DNA of 64,000 bases. Origin: Pseudomonas viridiflava. GTDB lineage: Bacteria; Pseudomonadota; Gammaproteobacteria; Pseudomonadales; Pseudomonadaceae. The notes beneath the pieces are model-generated. The model did not search any database, was not told the origin of the DNA, and saw only the letters and a list, made by a program, of their open reading frames with translations. Location: NCBI RefSeq assembly GCF_900602065.1, contig NZ_UWFN01000285.1, positions 124,001 through 188,000 of the forward strand. The letters are read 5' to 3'. Positions 53,578 through 62,386 of this stretch are shown piece by piece (position 1 is the first letter of the stretch; each line of letters opens with the position of its first letter). The translations under genes were made by a program, and so were the position numbers.

Positions 53578-54582
53578 TCAGGTGCGCGAAAAGTCAGCAA
53601 ATGCTGTGATTACCGTCTCGAGTTGTTCGCGGGAAACATCCAGGTGGGTGATCATCCGCAAACGGGGTGCCGCGCTGAGCAAAATCCCTCGCTTGGCACA
53701 GAACGTCTTGAGCGCCTGAGCACGATCACCGATCTGCACGTAAACCATATTGGTCTGCACCGGCTCGACCGAATAGCCCAGTTCTGCCAGGGCAGCACCG
53801 AGAAACGCCGCATTCGCATGGTCATCCGCCAGGCGTTCAACATGATGCTCCAGAGCATACAGCCCCGCCGCTGCAAGCATGCCGGCCTGACGCATGCCAC
53901 CGCCGACCATTTTGCGCAAGCGACGAGCCTTGTCGATGAACACCTGAGAACCGCACAACACCGATCCCACCGGCGCGCCCAGCCCTTTGGACAGGCACAC
54001 CGATACGGAATCGAAGTGCTGAGTAATCTCCCGCGCCTCAACACCCAGTTTGACTGCCGCGTTGTATAACCGGGCGCCATCCAGATGCAGCGCCAGACCA
54101 TGCTTGCGAGTAAATTTGCGGGCGGCCGCCAGATAGCTCAACGGCAGCACTTTACCTTGCATGGTGTTTTCCAAAGCCAGCAAACGGGTGCGGGCAAAAT
54201 GGAAATCGTCCGGTTTGATGGTTGCCAGCACCTGATCCAGATCCAGCGAGCCATCTGCCTGGTTTTCCAGCGGCTGCGGCTGAATGGAACCCAGCACCGC
54301 GGCTCCGCCACCTTCATATTTATAGGTATGGGCCTGCTGGCCGACGATGTACTCGTCGCCGCGCTCACAGTGAGCCATCAAGCCCAACAGGTTACTCATC
54401 GTGCCGGTCGGGACAAACAGCGCAGCGGCAAACCCTAGCCGCTCAGCCATCCAGGCTTCAAGACGATTGACCGTCGGGTCCTCGCCGTAAACGTCGTCAC
54501 CCAGCGGCGCCAGCGCCATGGCGGCACGCATGCCGGGCGTTGGCTGAGTCACTGTGTCACTGCGCAAGTCGATAGCCGTCAC
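53578..54582 (-). CDS. ltaE: Low-specificity L-threonine aldolase
   Basis: PLP enzyme splitting L-threonine (and beta-hydroxy amino acids) to glycine and acetaldehyde. The family start is TAIDLRSDTVTQPTPGMRAAMA, then DDVYGEDPTVNRLE. The PLP lysine lies in SVCLSKGLGAPVGSV. Apparent GTG start at 54582, with AGGGAGC 7 bases before it, gives 334 residues; a longer ATG frame to 54606 is weaker. It is divergent from the riboswitch region. Confidence 0.92.
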   Translation of the reverse strand: MTAIDLRSDTVTQPTPGMRAAMALAPLGDDVYGEDPTVNRLEAWMAERLGFAAALFVPTGTMSNLLGLMAHCERGDEYIVGQQAHTYKYEGGGAAVLGSIQPQPLENQADGSLDLDQVLATIKPDDFHFARTRLLALENTMQGKVLPLSYLAAARKFTRKHGLALHLDGARLYNAAVKLGVEAREITQHFDSVSVCLSKGLGAPVGSVLCGSQVFIDKARRLRKMVGGGMRQAGMLAAAGLYALEHHVERLADDHANAAFLGAALAELGYSVEPVQTNMVYVQIGDRAQALKTFCAKRGILLSAAPRLRMITHLDVSREQLETVITAFADFSRT

Positions 54583-54763
54583 GATAAAGCTCCCTGATAA
54601 GGACAAACCTCAGTTGTGAGGTGTGGAATGAGAATAATCAAGGCGTTGATGTGCAATTCCAAGGCTTACTTATAAGAAAAAGTCAGGGCAACTGTAGGAA
54701 TACGTCCAAGCACATTCAGAGAAACTGTGTTAAAAAATGCCCGCTGCCGAAATGTTTCGGTGG

Positions 54764-54908
54764 CAACGTTCTCAGGGCGGGGTGCGATTCCCCACCGGCG
54801 GTAATGACGCGCAATGCGTTTAGCCCGCGAGCGCTCGCGAAAGCGAGGTCAGCAGACCTGGTGTGATTCCAGGGCCGACGGTCATAGTCCGGATGAAGAG
54901 AGAACGGG
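54764..54908 (+). ncRNA. FMN riboswitch (RFN element)
   Basis: Conserved RFN blocks are visible in order: CAACGTTCTCAGGGCGGGGT, GCGATTCCCCACCGGCGGTAATG, then the CAGCAGACCTGGTGTGATTCC block, GGGCCGACGGTCATAGTCCG and GATGAAGAGAGAACG. It lies 127 bases before the lumazine synthase gene. In that stretch CCTGT (about 55007) can pair with ACAGG of the gene's ACAGGAG ribosome site, a likely way for FMN to block translation. Shutdown by FMN is the known behaviour of this class. Confidence 0.95.
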
Positions 54909-55035
54909 ATTGGCACCACCGCAACGCATCGCGCATCGTCACGAGCGGATTTCGTTCGTATGACTGCCGGGCTTAGCCTGACCTTCCCATTCGATCCAAA
55001 GCGCCCTGTTTTTTTATAGACAGGAGACAGAACAG

Positions 55036-55545
55036 ATGCAACCCACCGCAATCGATAGCAAGACCAAGAATCACGCAAACGAGCGAATCGCTTTTATCCA
55101 GGCCTGCTGGCACAAGGATATTGTCGATCAAAGCAAAATCGGTTTCATCGCTGAAATGGCCAACCACGGTTACACCGAAGCTGACATCGACTTCTTCGAA
55201 GTCGGCGGCGCCTTTGAAATCCCTCTGCACGCCAAACTGCTGGCCAATAGCGGCCGTTACGCTGGCATCGTCGGCGCAGCGCTGGTGGTCGACGGCGGAA
55301 TCTATCGCCACGAGTTCGTCGCCCAGTCGGTGGTCAGCGCGTTGATGCAAGTCCAGCTGGAAACTGAAGTGCCAGTGTTCTCGGTCGTCCTCACCCCTCA
55401 CCATTTCCATGCGGGTGAAGAACATCTGAAATTCTTCTTCGAGCACTTCCTGCACAAAGGTCAGGAAGCGGCGAAAACCTGCGCTGACACCGTCGCCAAA
55501 GTGCGCTTGATTCGTCGCAGCGAAGGGCAGAAGAAAGTCGGTTAA
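55036..55545 (+). CDS. ribH2: 6,7-dimethyl-8-ribityllumazine synthase, type II (RibH2-like)
   Basis: Makes the last precursor before riboflavin from 5-amino-6-ribitylaminouracil and a four-carbon phosphate. It has IAFIQACWHKDIVDQSK, EVGGAFEIPLHAKLLA (substrate loop) and VALTPHHFH-like VVLTPHHFHAGEEH. The family usually has about 158-170 residues and forms decamers in Brucella-type RibH2; here 169. AGGAGA precedes the start. The FMN riboswitch upstream confirms a flavin role. The usual rib operon with ribH is elsewhere, so this is a second lumazine synthase, which is inference. Confidence 0.9.
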   Translation: MQPTAIDSKTKNHANERIAFIQACWHKDIVDQSKIGFIAEMANHGYTEADIDFFEVGGAFEIPLHAKLLANSGRYAGIVGAALVVDGGIYRHEFVAQSVVSALMQVQLETEVPVFSVVLTPHHFHAGEEHLKFFFEHFLHKGQEAAKTCADTVAKVRLIRRSEGQKKVG

Positions 55546-55564
55546 CTGCGACTGACGACAAACC

Positions 55565-55658
55565 CTGTGGGAGCGAATTCATTCGCGAAAGCGGCATTAC
55601 AACCGACAAGTATCTATCGAATGTACTGCCCTATTCGCGAATAAATTCGCTCCCACAG
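55565..55658. repeat. REP-type inverted pair
   Basis: Arms CTGTGGGAGCGAATTCATTC and its complement (TTCGCTCCCACAG) match at 24 of 25 bases. One arm of the same family occurs alone at 63932-63956. Confidence 0.8.
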
Positions 55659-55700
55659 GTGCTCTGCAATCCCGATATCGGCGCAATTATCGCGTCAGGC

Positions 55701-56708
55701 TCAAACCAGTCCATCCTCTGTAGCCGGCACAATCAATATGCCCGCGCGCAAGCCGTTCTTGACCTTGGGATTCGGGAAAATGATCCTCGCGCCCTCTTCT
55801 TCCACGATCCAGCGCGAATGGTTCAGGTCGTCAGCCAGAACATAGCCTTTATCCAGCGGTGAAAAGTTTTCCACGTCCAGGGGCAGGTGCAGCCTGAAGC
55901 CATCGCTGTGCTTGATGATTTCCCGGGCAACGCTGAACAGTTGCAAACCCTCCAGACTCTCTTGCACCGCAGGCTCGGTGCCTTCGATCATTTGCTCCAG
56001 CAGCAAGCGCAGACGAGTGAGGTCAACCTCCTGGTTGTGTCCGAATGGCCGCGCTTTGCCCAGTTCCAGCGTAAAGGACTCGGCCCCCAGCTTATCGTAG
56101 GTGTACGCGCTGAACACGATGGAGGGCTTGTTCTGCAACAGCACGGCGGTCATGCCTGCCGCTTGCAGCCGCGCAAGCTCCCGACGCGAATGCTGACGCC
56201 CCTCTTTCCAGGGATACAACGCGAACTGCTCGATTTTCGAGCCTCGAATCGCGGTGTGCAGGTCGTAGTGCAAACGGTAGCGGTCCGGGACACTGAAAAA
56301 CGTCGCCGCCAGCCGCTCCAGCTCGCAGGCGCGTAACGCCTCGGCGCCTTCACTGTGCTCGTGCCGACCATTGAACAGCCGGTTGACGTCCTGTTCGACA
56401 TAACGCTCGCCACGACGCATGGCGTCGGGGTTGCCGAACAGGAAAAGAATACGTGCCCGCGGCTGTAATTCACTGCGGGCAATGCTGCGGATCAATTCGT
56501 CCAGCAGCTCGATAGGTGCAGTCTCATTGCCGTGGATACCGGCGGATAACAGCAAGTCCGTGCCGTTATCCCGATCCTGAGCAGGACGCACTTCCAGCGC
56601 GCCTTCGCTCAGCCATCGCAGTCGCACGCCGGCGACTGTCACTTGAGTCTTTTCCGCCGGTTCACGTCCGGCCAGGGTCAGGTCAAGCAGTTTACCGAGG
56701 GCGAGCAT
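55701..56708 (-). CDS. astE: Succinylglutamate desuccinylase
   Basis: Last step of the arginine succinyltransferase pathway: splits N-succinylglutamate to succinate and glutamate. Zinc ligands His59 and Glu62 in AGIHGNETAP and His151 in HYDLHTAIRG are present. The likely general base is Glu215 in FTLELGKARP. Length 335. It is the last gene of the aru cluster, 32 bases after the small gene at 56741. Also called aruE. Confidence 0.93.
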   Translation of the reverse strand: MLALGKLLDLTLAGREPAEKTQVTVAGVRLRWLSEGALEVRPAQDRDNGTDLLLSAGIHGNETAPIELLDELIRSIARSELQPRARILFLFGNPDAMRRGERYVEQDVNRLFNGRHEHSEGAEALRACELERLAATFFSVPDRYRLHYDLHTAIRGSKIEQFALYPWKEGRQHSRRELARLQAAGMTAVLLQNKPSIVFSAYTYDKLGAESFTLELGKARPFGHNQEVDLTRLRLLLEQMIEGTEPAVQESLEGLQLFSVAREIIKHSDGFRLHLPLDVENFSPLDKGYVLADDLNHSRWIVEEEGARIIFPNPKVKNGLRAGILIVPATEDGLV

Positions 56709-56740
56709 AGGCGCTGTTCCCTTATGGGTGGCAGTGAGAC

Positions 56741-57025
56741 TTAGTGATTGCAGTCAGGACCGTGCACATGCTCTTCGTCTTCACCGACGTCGGCAGGTTC
56801 CATTTCCAGTTGCAGGCTGACCAGGTTGGTCGCCAGTGGACGCAGCAGCAAGTTGGCGTATTCAGCATCGCCTTCTTCGACATCCACACCAATCAGCAAC
56901 TGACCACGGCCATCGTGCTGAATCCAGATTTCCTTGCCCTGCCAGACAACGGCAACGCGGGTGCAGGAGGTTTCCAGCTGGGTGCCATCGGTGTCTTCAA
57001 GGATCAACTGCAGGGTGTCGCTCAT
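56741..57025 (-). CDS. Conserved small protein inside the aru operon
   Basis: 94 residues, acidic, function unknown. It begins MSDTLQLILEDTDGTQLET and ends with an unusual His/Cys-rich tail (EEHVHGPDCNH) that could bind a metal. The position between astB and astE is the same as in P. aeruginosa (the gene between aruB and aruE). Co-transcription is likely (62 bases after astB). Involvement in arginine use is only implied by position. Confidence 0.8.
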   Translation of the reverse strand: MSDTLQLILEDTDGTQLETSCTRVAVVWQGKEIWIQHDGRGQLLIGVDVEEGDAEYANLLLRPLATNLVSLQLEMEPADVGEDEEHVHGPDCNH

Positions 57026-57087
57026 ATTCGGAGTTCTCTATAGAGAGGAAAGGACGGCGGATCGTGTCAGGCACCATCCGCCAGAAT

Positions 57088-58434
57088 TCAGGCCAGCTGA
57101 AAAGGATAAACCGCGCCCAGTTTAAGGATTTGCGTCAATTCATCCAGTGCCGCACGGCATTCGATCAGCAATTGCGGATCAGCCAGATCTTCTTCGCTCA
57201 TGCGGTCACGATAATGCCTGTCGACCCATTGCGTCAGCGTATCGTACAGCGGCGCGGTCATGATAACCCCAGGGTTGACCGCCGCCAGCTCGGATTCATT
57301 GAGCGCGACCCGCAGACGCAAGCAAGCCGGACCGCCGCCATTCTGCATGCTCTGCTTGAGGTCGAAGACTTTGACTTCCTTGACCGGCCCCGCTCCCGCA
57401 ATCAGCCCTTGCAGGTAACGCCAGACGCGCTCGTTACCGCGACACTCTTCAGGCACAACCAGCAACATAGTGCCGTCGGGGCGCGACAACAGCTGGCTGT
57501 TGAACAGGTACGAACGCACCGCGTCTTCGACCGAGACTTCGGCACGGGGCACGCAGATTGCCTTGAGCTGCGCGCCGCAACGGGTCAGTTTGTCCTGCAG
57601 CTCCGCCAGCATGCGTTCGGTGTGGAGAAACGCGTCCTCGTGATAAAACAACACCTCACCATTACCCACTGCGATCACGTCGTTGTGAAAAACACCCTGA
57701 TCGATCACCGCCGGGTTCTGCTGGCCGTAAACCACAGCGCTGTCGCTCAAGCCATGCAAACGGGCAACGGCCTGGGATGCTTCCAGAGTCTGACGCGCCG
57801 GATACTTCTGCGGCTCAGGAAATCGCGAATCAAAAGCGCTGCGCCCGAACACGAAAAACTCCACCCCCGCCTCGCCATAGTCACGGCATAGACGCGTGTG
57901 GTTGGCGGCGCCCTCATCACCAAACTGGGCAACAGAAGGCAACGCAGCGTGGTGGGCAAAGTGTTGCGAATTGGCAAACATCGCGGCCAGCACGCGGCTG
58001 GTGGTCGGATGTTCAATACTGCGGTGGTACTTGCAGGCCAGGTTGGCGGCGGTGAAATGCACGCGACCATCGGCAGTGTCGGCGCTCGGGCTGACCGTTG
58101 CGGCGTTGGCCACCCACATGCTCGACGCCGAGCAACTGGCAGCCAACAGGGGCATGGCCTGCTTCGCAGCCTGCTGGATCACCTGCGCATCACTGCCAGC
58201 GAAACCCAGGCGACGCAAACCGGCGACATCGGGACGTTCCTGAGGGGCAAGTACACCCTGAGTGAAGCCCATATCCATCAGCGCTTTCATTTTTGCCAGG
58301 CCCTGCAACGCGGCTTCGCGAGGGTTGGAGGACTGCTGGCAGTTGCTTTGCGAGGCGACGTTACCGTAGGACAGCCCGCCGTAGTTATGCGTCGGCCCGA
58401 CCAGGCCGTCAAAATTGACTTCGTATGATTTCAT
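57088..58434 (-). CDS. astB: N-succinylarginine dihydrolase
   Basis: Splits N-succinylarginine to succinylornithine, CO2 and two ammonia. It starts SYEVNFDGLVGPTHNYGGLSYGN. The active-site Cys is in NGGGPACLRLRVAL near residue 365, as in E. coli AstB. Length 448. It lies 207 bases after astD, a gap that contains the second REP doublet, and is also called aruB. Confidence 0.95.
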   Translation of the reverse strand: MKSYEVNFDGLVGPTHNYGGLSYGNVASQSNCQQSSNPREAALQGLAKMKALMDMGFTQGVLAPQERPDVAGLRRLGFAGSDAQVIQQAAKQAMPLLAASCSASSMWVANAATVSPSADTADGRVHFTAANLACKYHRSIEHPTTSRVLAAMFANSQHFAHHAALPSVAQFGDEGAANHTRLCRDYGEAGVEFFVFGRSAFDSRFPEPQKYPARQTLEASQAVARLHGLSDSAVVYGQQNPAVIDQGVFHNDVIAVGNGEVLFYHEDAFLHTERMLAELQDKLTRCGAQLKAICVPRAEVSVEDAVRSYLFNSQLLSRPDGTMLLVVPEECRGNERVWRYLQGLIAGAGPVKEVKVFDLKQSMQNGGGPACLRLRVALNESELAAVNPGVIMTAPLYDTLTQWVDRHYRDRMSEEDLADPQLLIECRAALDELTQILKLGAVYPFQLA

Positions 58435-58505
58435 CGGCTCGGCTCCGTGGATCTTTTCTTATAAGCGTTAGGTTCAATCATCGCTTCGCAGCCTTGGGCA
58501 GCTCT

Positions 58506-58635
58506 ATCAAACAACATATAACTTACTGAACTGACATGGATTTTCTGTAGGAGCTGCCGAAGGCTGCGAAGCATTCATCCTGACACTCCGCCATCGCAGC
58601 CTTCGGCAGCTCCTACAGGTTTAATGTTTACCGCA
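58506..58635. repeat. 130-bp REP doublet (copy 2 of 2 in the window)
   Basis: Equal in length to 10441-10570, with the same inverted core and recognisably related flanks (ATCAAACAACAT start, ATGTTT..CCGCA end). It is in the astD-astB gap. A good example of a repeat placed inside an operon. Confidence 0.85.
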
Positions 58636-58641
58636 CGACAG

Positions 58642-60108
58642 TCAGGACAATCGCACACCCGGCGTCAGGGTCGCAGGCAAGGTCAGGCTGCTGCTCTCCA
58701 GCGAGGCCACCGGATACGCGCAATAATCCGCCGCGTAATACGCACTCGCCCGGTGATTACCGGAAGCCCCTACCCCGCCAAACGGGGCGCTGCTCGCCGC
58801 GCCAGTCAGCTGTTTGTTCCAGTTGACGATCCCTGCCCGACTCTCCAGCCAGAACTGTTTGTAACGCGCTTCGGAATCCGACAGCAGACCGGCAGCCAAG
58901 CCGTACTGAGTGTCATTGGCCAAGGCAATGGCGTTGTCAAAATCCGTATAACGCAGCACCTGCAACAGCGGCCCGAACAGCTCTTCGTCGAGGGGATCAC
59001 TGACCTCGGAAACGTCAATGATGCCTGGGGTGAGCAGCGCTGCCGAAACCTGTGGCTGAGTCATTTCCAATAACACAGAAGCGCCATTGGCAAGCAATTG
59101 CTCCTGCGCCGCCAGCAAGGCACTGGCCGCATGCAGCGAAATTACAGAACCCATGAACGGCGCAGGCTGCTGATCGAACGCCCCCACTTCAATGTTGCGG
59201 GTGACATCCACCAGGCGCTCAAGAAAAGCGTCGCCCCACAGACCTTGCGGCACCAGCAAACGTCGCGCACATGTACAACGCTGCCCGGCAGAAATAAACG
59301 CAGACTGAATAACCGTATAAACCGCGGCTTCTACATCGGCGACCTGATCGACCAGCAGTGGGTTATTGCCACCCATTTCCAACGCAAGAATCTTGTCCGG
59401 ACGACCGGCAAACTGCTGATGCAGAGCATTGCCGGTGCGGCTTGATCCGGTGAAAAACAGCCCGTCGATTCCAGGGTTCGCTGCCAGAGCGATGCCGGTG
59501 TCACGACCGCCCTGCAGCAGGTTCAACACACCCGCAGGCAATCCGGCCTCGATCCAGCACTTGACCGTCAGCTCGGCGACTTTCGGGGTCAGCTCGCTGG
59601 GTTTGAACACCACGCTATTACCCGCCAGCAAAGCCGGGACGATATGGCCATTAGGCAGATGACCAGGAAAGTTGTACGGTCCGAACACCGCGACCACACC
59701 ATGGGGCTTGTGGCGCAGCACCGCGTTCGCGTCGCCCAGCGGGCCGCTCTTCTCGCCAGTACGCTCCCGGTAGCTCTGCACGGAGATCGCGATCTTGTTG
59801 ACCATGCTGGTCACTTCAGTCGCCGATTCCCAGAGTGGCTTGCCGGTTTCTTCGCCAATGCACTGCGCCAAAGCGTCTGCCTGGTTTTTCAGGCTGGCGG
59901 CGAAAGCTTCCAGTACCGCGATGCGATCTTCCAGAGTACGGCTGGCCCACGCGGGAAATGCCCGACGCGCCGCCTGCACGGCAACGTCTACCTGACCGGC
60001 CGTTGCACCTTGCCCGGACCACAAAACCTGTTGAGTGACCGGATTGAGCGATTCGAACGCTTCGCCCTGCCCGGACTGCCAATTGCCTGCGATATACAAG
60101 GTGCTCAT
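58642..60108 (-). CDS. astD: Succinylglutamate semialdehyde dehydrogenase
   Basis: NAD-dependent oxidation of succinylglutamate semialdehyde. Aldehyde dehydrogenase fold: AVFGPYNFPGHLPNGHIVPALLAGN, FTGSSRTGNALHQQF, Glu in ALEMGGNNP and the catalytic Cys in SAGQRCTCARR. Length 488. Its start shares one base with the aruG stop, so the two are coupled. Also called aruD. Confidence 0.96.
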   Translation of the reverse strand: MSTLYIAGNWQSGQGEAFESLNPVTQQVLWSGQGATAGQVDVAVQAARRAFPAWASRTLEDRIAVLEAFAASLKNQADALAQCIGEETGKPLWESATEVTSMVNKIAISVQSYRERTGEKSGPLGDANAVLRHKPHGVVAVFGPYNFPGHLPNGHIVPALLAGNSVVFKPSELTPKVAELTVKCWIEAGLPAGVLNLLQGGRDTGIALAANPGIDGLFFTGSSRTGNALHQQFAGRPDKILALEMGGNNPLLVDQVADVEAAVYTVIQSAFISAGQRCTCARRLLVPQGLWGDAFLERLVDVTRNIEVGAFDQQPAPFMGSVISLHAASALLAAQEQLLANGASVLLEMTQPQVSAALLTPGIIDVSEVSDPLDEELFGPLLQVLRYTDFDNAIALANDTQYGLAAGLLSDSEARYKQFWLESRAGIVNWNKQLTGAASSAPFGGVGASGNHRASAYYAADYCAYPVASLESSSLTLPATLTPGVRLS

Positions 60109-61133
60109 CAGACAGCCTCCCGCGCTGGGGACAGCGGAACCGCCCGAACATTATCGCCAGCGCTCAGACGCAGGCGTTTGGCAGTCGCCGGAGCAACCAC
60201 CAACGTCCCCGCCGCGAAACGCGCCGCGCCCACGGTGATTCGGCAGTCTTCGCGCTTACGGTTATGAATCAGAAATTGCGTGGCGTCGTCACCCGGAGTA
60301 CCGATGGCCAGTACCAAGGTTGCACTGTCGCGCACCGCACGGATCTTCGCGGTCTCGCACTCAATAGCCGGACCAGCGTCGAAGATATCCACGTAACCCT
60401 GATAACTGAAGCCTTCGGCCTTGAGCATGGTCAGCGCTGGCTCAGTGTCGGCGTGCACCCGACCGATCACGTTACGGGCGTCTTCAGAGAGGAAGCAGCT
60501 GTACAGCGGGAACTTGGGCATCAGTTCAGCAATGAACGCCTTGTTGCCCACACCGGTCAGGTAATCCGCCTGACTGAACTCCATCTTGAAGAAGTGCCGC
60601 CCCAGACTTTCCCAGAACGGCGAACGACCGTTCTCATCGGACATACCGCGCATCTCGGCAATGATCTTGTTGCCGAACAACTGCGGGAACTCAGCGATGA
60701 ACAGCATTCGCGCCTTGGCCAGCAGTCGCCCGTTCAAACCGTTACGGGAATCGCTGCGCAGGAACAGCGAGCACAGCTCGGAATTACCCGTCAGGTCATT
60801 GGCGAGGAACAACGTCGGGATTTCCCGATAGATGTTCAACTCTTGAGAAGCGCTGACCGTCAAACCCACCCGGTAGTTGTACCAGGGCTCGCGCAGGCCA
60901 ACCGCACCGGCGATCGCGGAAATACCCACCACGCGACCGTCATCGTCTTCGAGCACAAAAAGGTAATCCGCATCACCGCGCCCGGCCTCGCCACGAAAGG
61001 TCTTTTCTGCCCAGCCGACCCGGTGCGCCAGACGCTCTTCATTGGCGGGCAAGGTCGTCAGGCCAGCGCCTGTGCTGCGCGCCAACTCGATCAGCGCTGG
61101 CAGGTCACTGCTGCTTACGGGACGAACGATCAT
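60108..61133 (-). CDS. aruG: Arginine N-succinyltransferase beta subunit
   Basis: One of two related subunits that succinylate arginine (and ornithine). It starts MIVRPVSSSDLPALIELARSTGAGLTTLPANEERLA; later VVGISAIAGAVGLREPWYNYRVG and FLISE-like core. GAGGAGATAGC precedes the ATG. Length 341. It overlaps astD by one base and follows aruF by 75 bases. The pair aruF/aruG is the Pseudomonas form (E. coli has single AstA). Confidence 0.95.
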   Translation of the reverse strand: MIVRPVSSSDLPALIELARSTGAGLTTLPANEERLAHRVGWAEKTFRGEAGRGDADYLFVLEDDDGRVVGISAIAGAVGLREPWYNYRVGLTVSASQELNIYREIPTLFLANDLTGNSELCSLFLRSDSRNGLNGRLLAKARMLFIAEFPQLFGNKIIAEMRGMSDENGRSPFWESLGRHFFKMEFSQADYLTGVGNKAFIAELMPKFPLYSCFLSEDARNVIGRVHADTEPALTMLKAEGFSYQGYVDIFDAGPAIECETAKIRAVRDSATLVLAIGTPGDDATQFLIHNRKREDCRITVGAARFAAGTLVVAPATAKRLRLSAGDNVRAVPLSPAREAV

Positions 61134-61208
61134 GCTATCTCCTCAATGCCGTTCCCCTCGGGAAACGGCGAAACTCGCTAAACCAGCAATCCACATTCAA
61201 AGGGCGTA

Positions 61209-62240
61209 TCAGACCGCCACGACCCGCACGCTGGCATCTTCACCAACACCCAGCGCTTCGGCTGCCACCAGGCTCAGGGCGACCGGCTTGCCTGGCGCCC
61301 AGTCCAGCTCCAGCAATATCGCCCGATAATCCTGCAACAAGCCATTGGTAACCAGATACAAACGCCCGCCGGAGCCGGTGTCAGTTGATCGTTGAGCATC
61401 GATTTTTACCGGCACCAGACGGCTCTGAGCGATGGAGCGAATCCCGGAAACCCGAGCATGCAAGGTCGGACCACCGTCGAAAATGTCGATGTAGTGATCA
61501 GTCTCGAAACCCTCGCGCATCAGGATGTCGAAGGTGATTTGCGCCCTTGGATGCACCTGGCCCATGGCTTCCTGCGCAGCGTCCGGCAATAGCGGCACAT
61601 AGATCGGGTAATGCGGCATCAGCTCGGCGAGGAATGTCCGGCTTTTCAGCCCGCACAGGCGCTCGGCGGCGGCATAGTTCAGATCGAAGAAGTTGCGCCC
61701 GATGGCGTCCCAGAACGGCGAGTCGCCATTTTCATCGCTGTAACCGACGATCTCGGTCACCACAGAATCGGCGAAGCGCTCCGGATGACTGGCGACAAAC
61801 AGCAGGCGACCACGAGAGTTGAGTTCCGACCAGGCGCTGCCCACCAGCTCTGGCACCACATAGAAGCTGGTCAGCAAGCTGTTACCGGTCAAATCGTGGC
61901 ACTGGGACAGCACGTGAATCTTGTTGTGGATCTTCAGCTCGCGGGAAGCGTGAACGAAAGTCTCGTTACGGAAGCTATAAAAGGGTTCGGAATAGCCCGC
62001 CGAGGCGACAATCCCCGAGCAACCCACCAGACGTCCGCTCTCGCTGTCTTCCAGTACGAAGAAGTAGGTCTCTTCACCGTTAAAGCTCACTTCCGCAGCA
62101 AACGAGGCTTCCGAAGCAGCGATTTTGTCGCCCAGACGGCCAGCATCGTCAGGCAGGGACGTGACACCGATCGGGCTGTCGGCAGCGAGGCGTTGAACCT
62201 CGGCCAGGTCAGCCATTTGCGCGGGGCGCATCACGAGCAT
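61209..62240 (-). CDS. aruF: Arginine N-succinyltransferase alpha subunit
   Basis: Partner of AruG, with the same fold (MRPAQMADLAEVQRLAADSPIGVTSLPDD, GCSGIVASAGYSEPFYSFRNE). Length 343 from ATG 62240, which has AAGGAG before it; the open frame to 62357 is a non-conserved lead. It lies 146 bases after aruC. AruF and AruG form the heteromeric enzyme that commits arginine to catabolism. Confidence 0.95.
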   Translation of the reverse strand: MLVMRPAQMADLAEVQRLAADSPIGVTSLPDDAGRLGDKIAASEASFAAEVSFNGEETYFFVLEDSESGRLVGCSGIVASAGYSEPFYSFRNETFVHASRELKIHNKIHVLSQCHDLTGNSLLTSFYVVPELVGSAWSELNSRGRLLFVASHPERFADSVVTEIVGYSDENGDSPFWDAIGRNFFDLNYAAAERLCGLKSRTFLAELMPHYPIYVPLLPDAAQEAMGQVHPRAQITFDILMREGFETDHYIDIFDGGPTLHARVSGIRSIAQSRLVPVKIDAQRSTDTGSGGRLYLVTNGLLQDYRAILLELDWAPGKPVALSLVAAEALGVGEDASVRVVAV

Positions 62241-62386
62241 GGTGCCACTCCTTACCAGAACACAGACCGGGCAAACCCGGCACAGAAAAAAAGCGCCACC
62301 TGGAACACAGCCACATGGCACAGAAAAGTGTCCGACGTTTGCCGCGCTGGCAAACATCGGAGGTATTGCGTTGAATCAGCCCGCTA

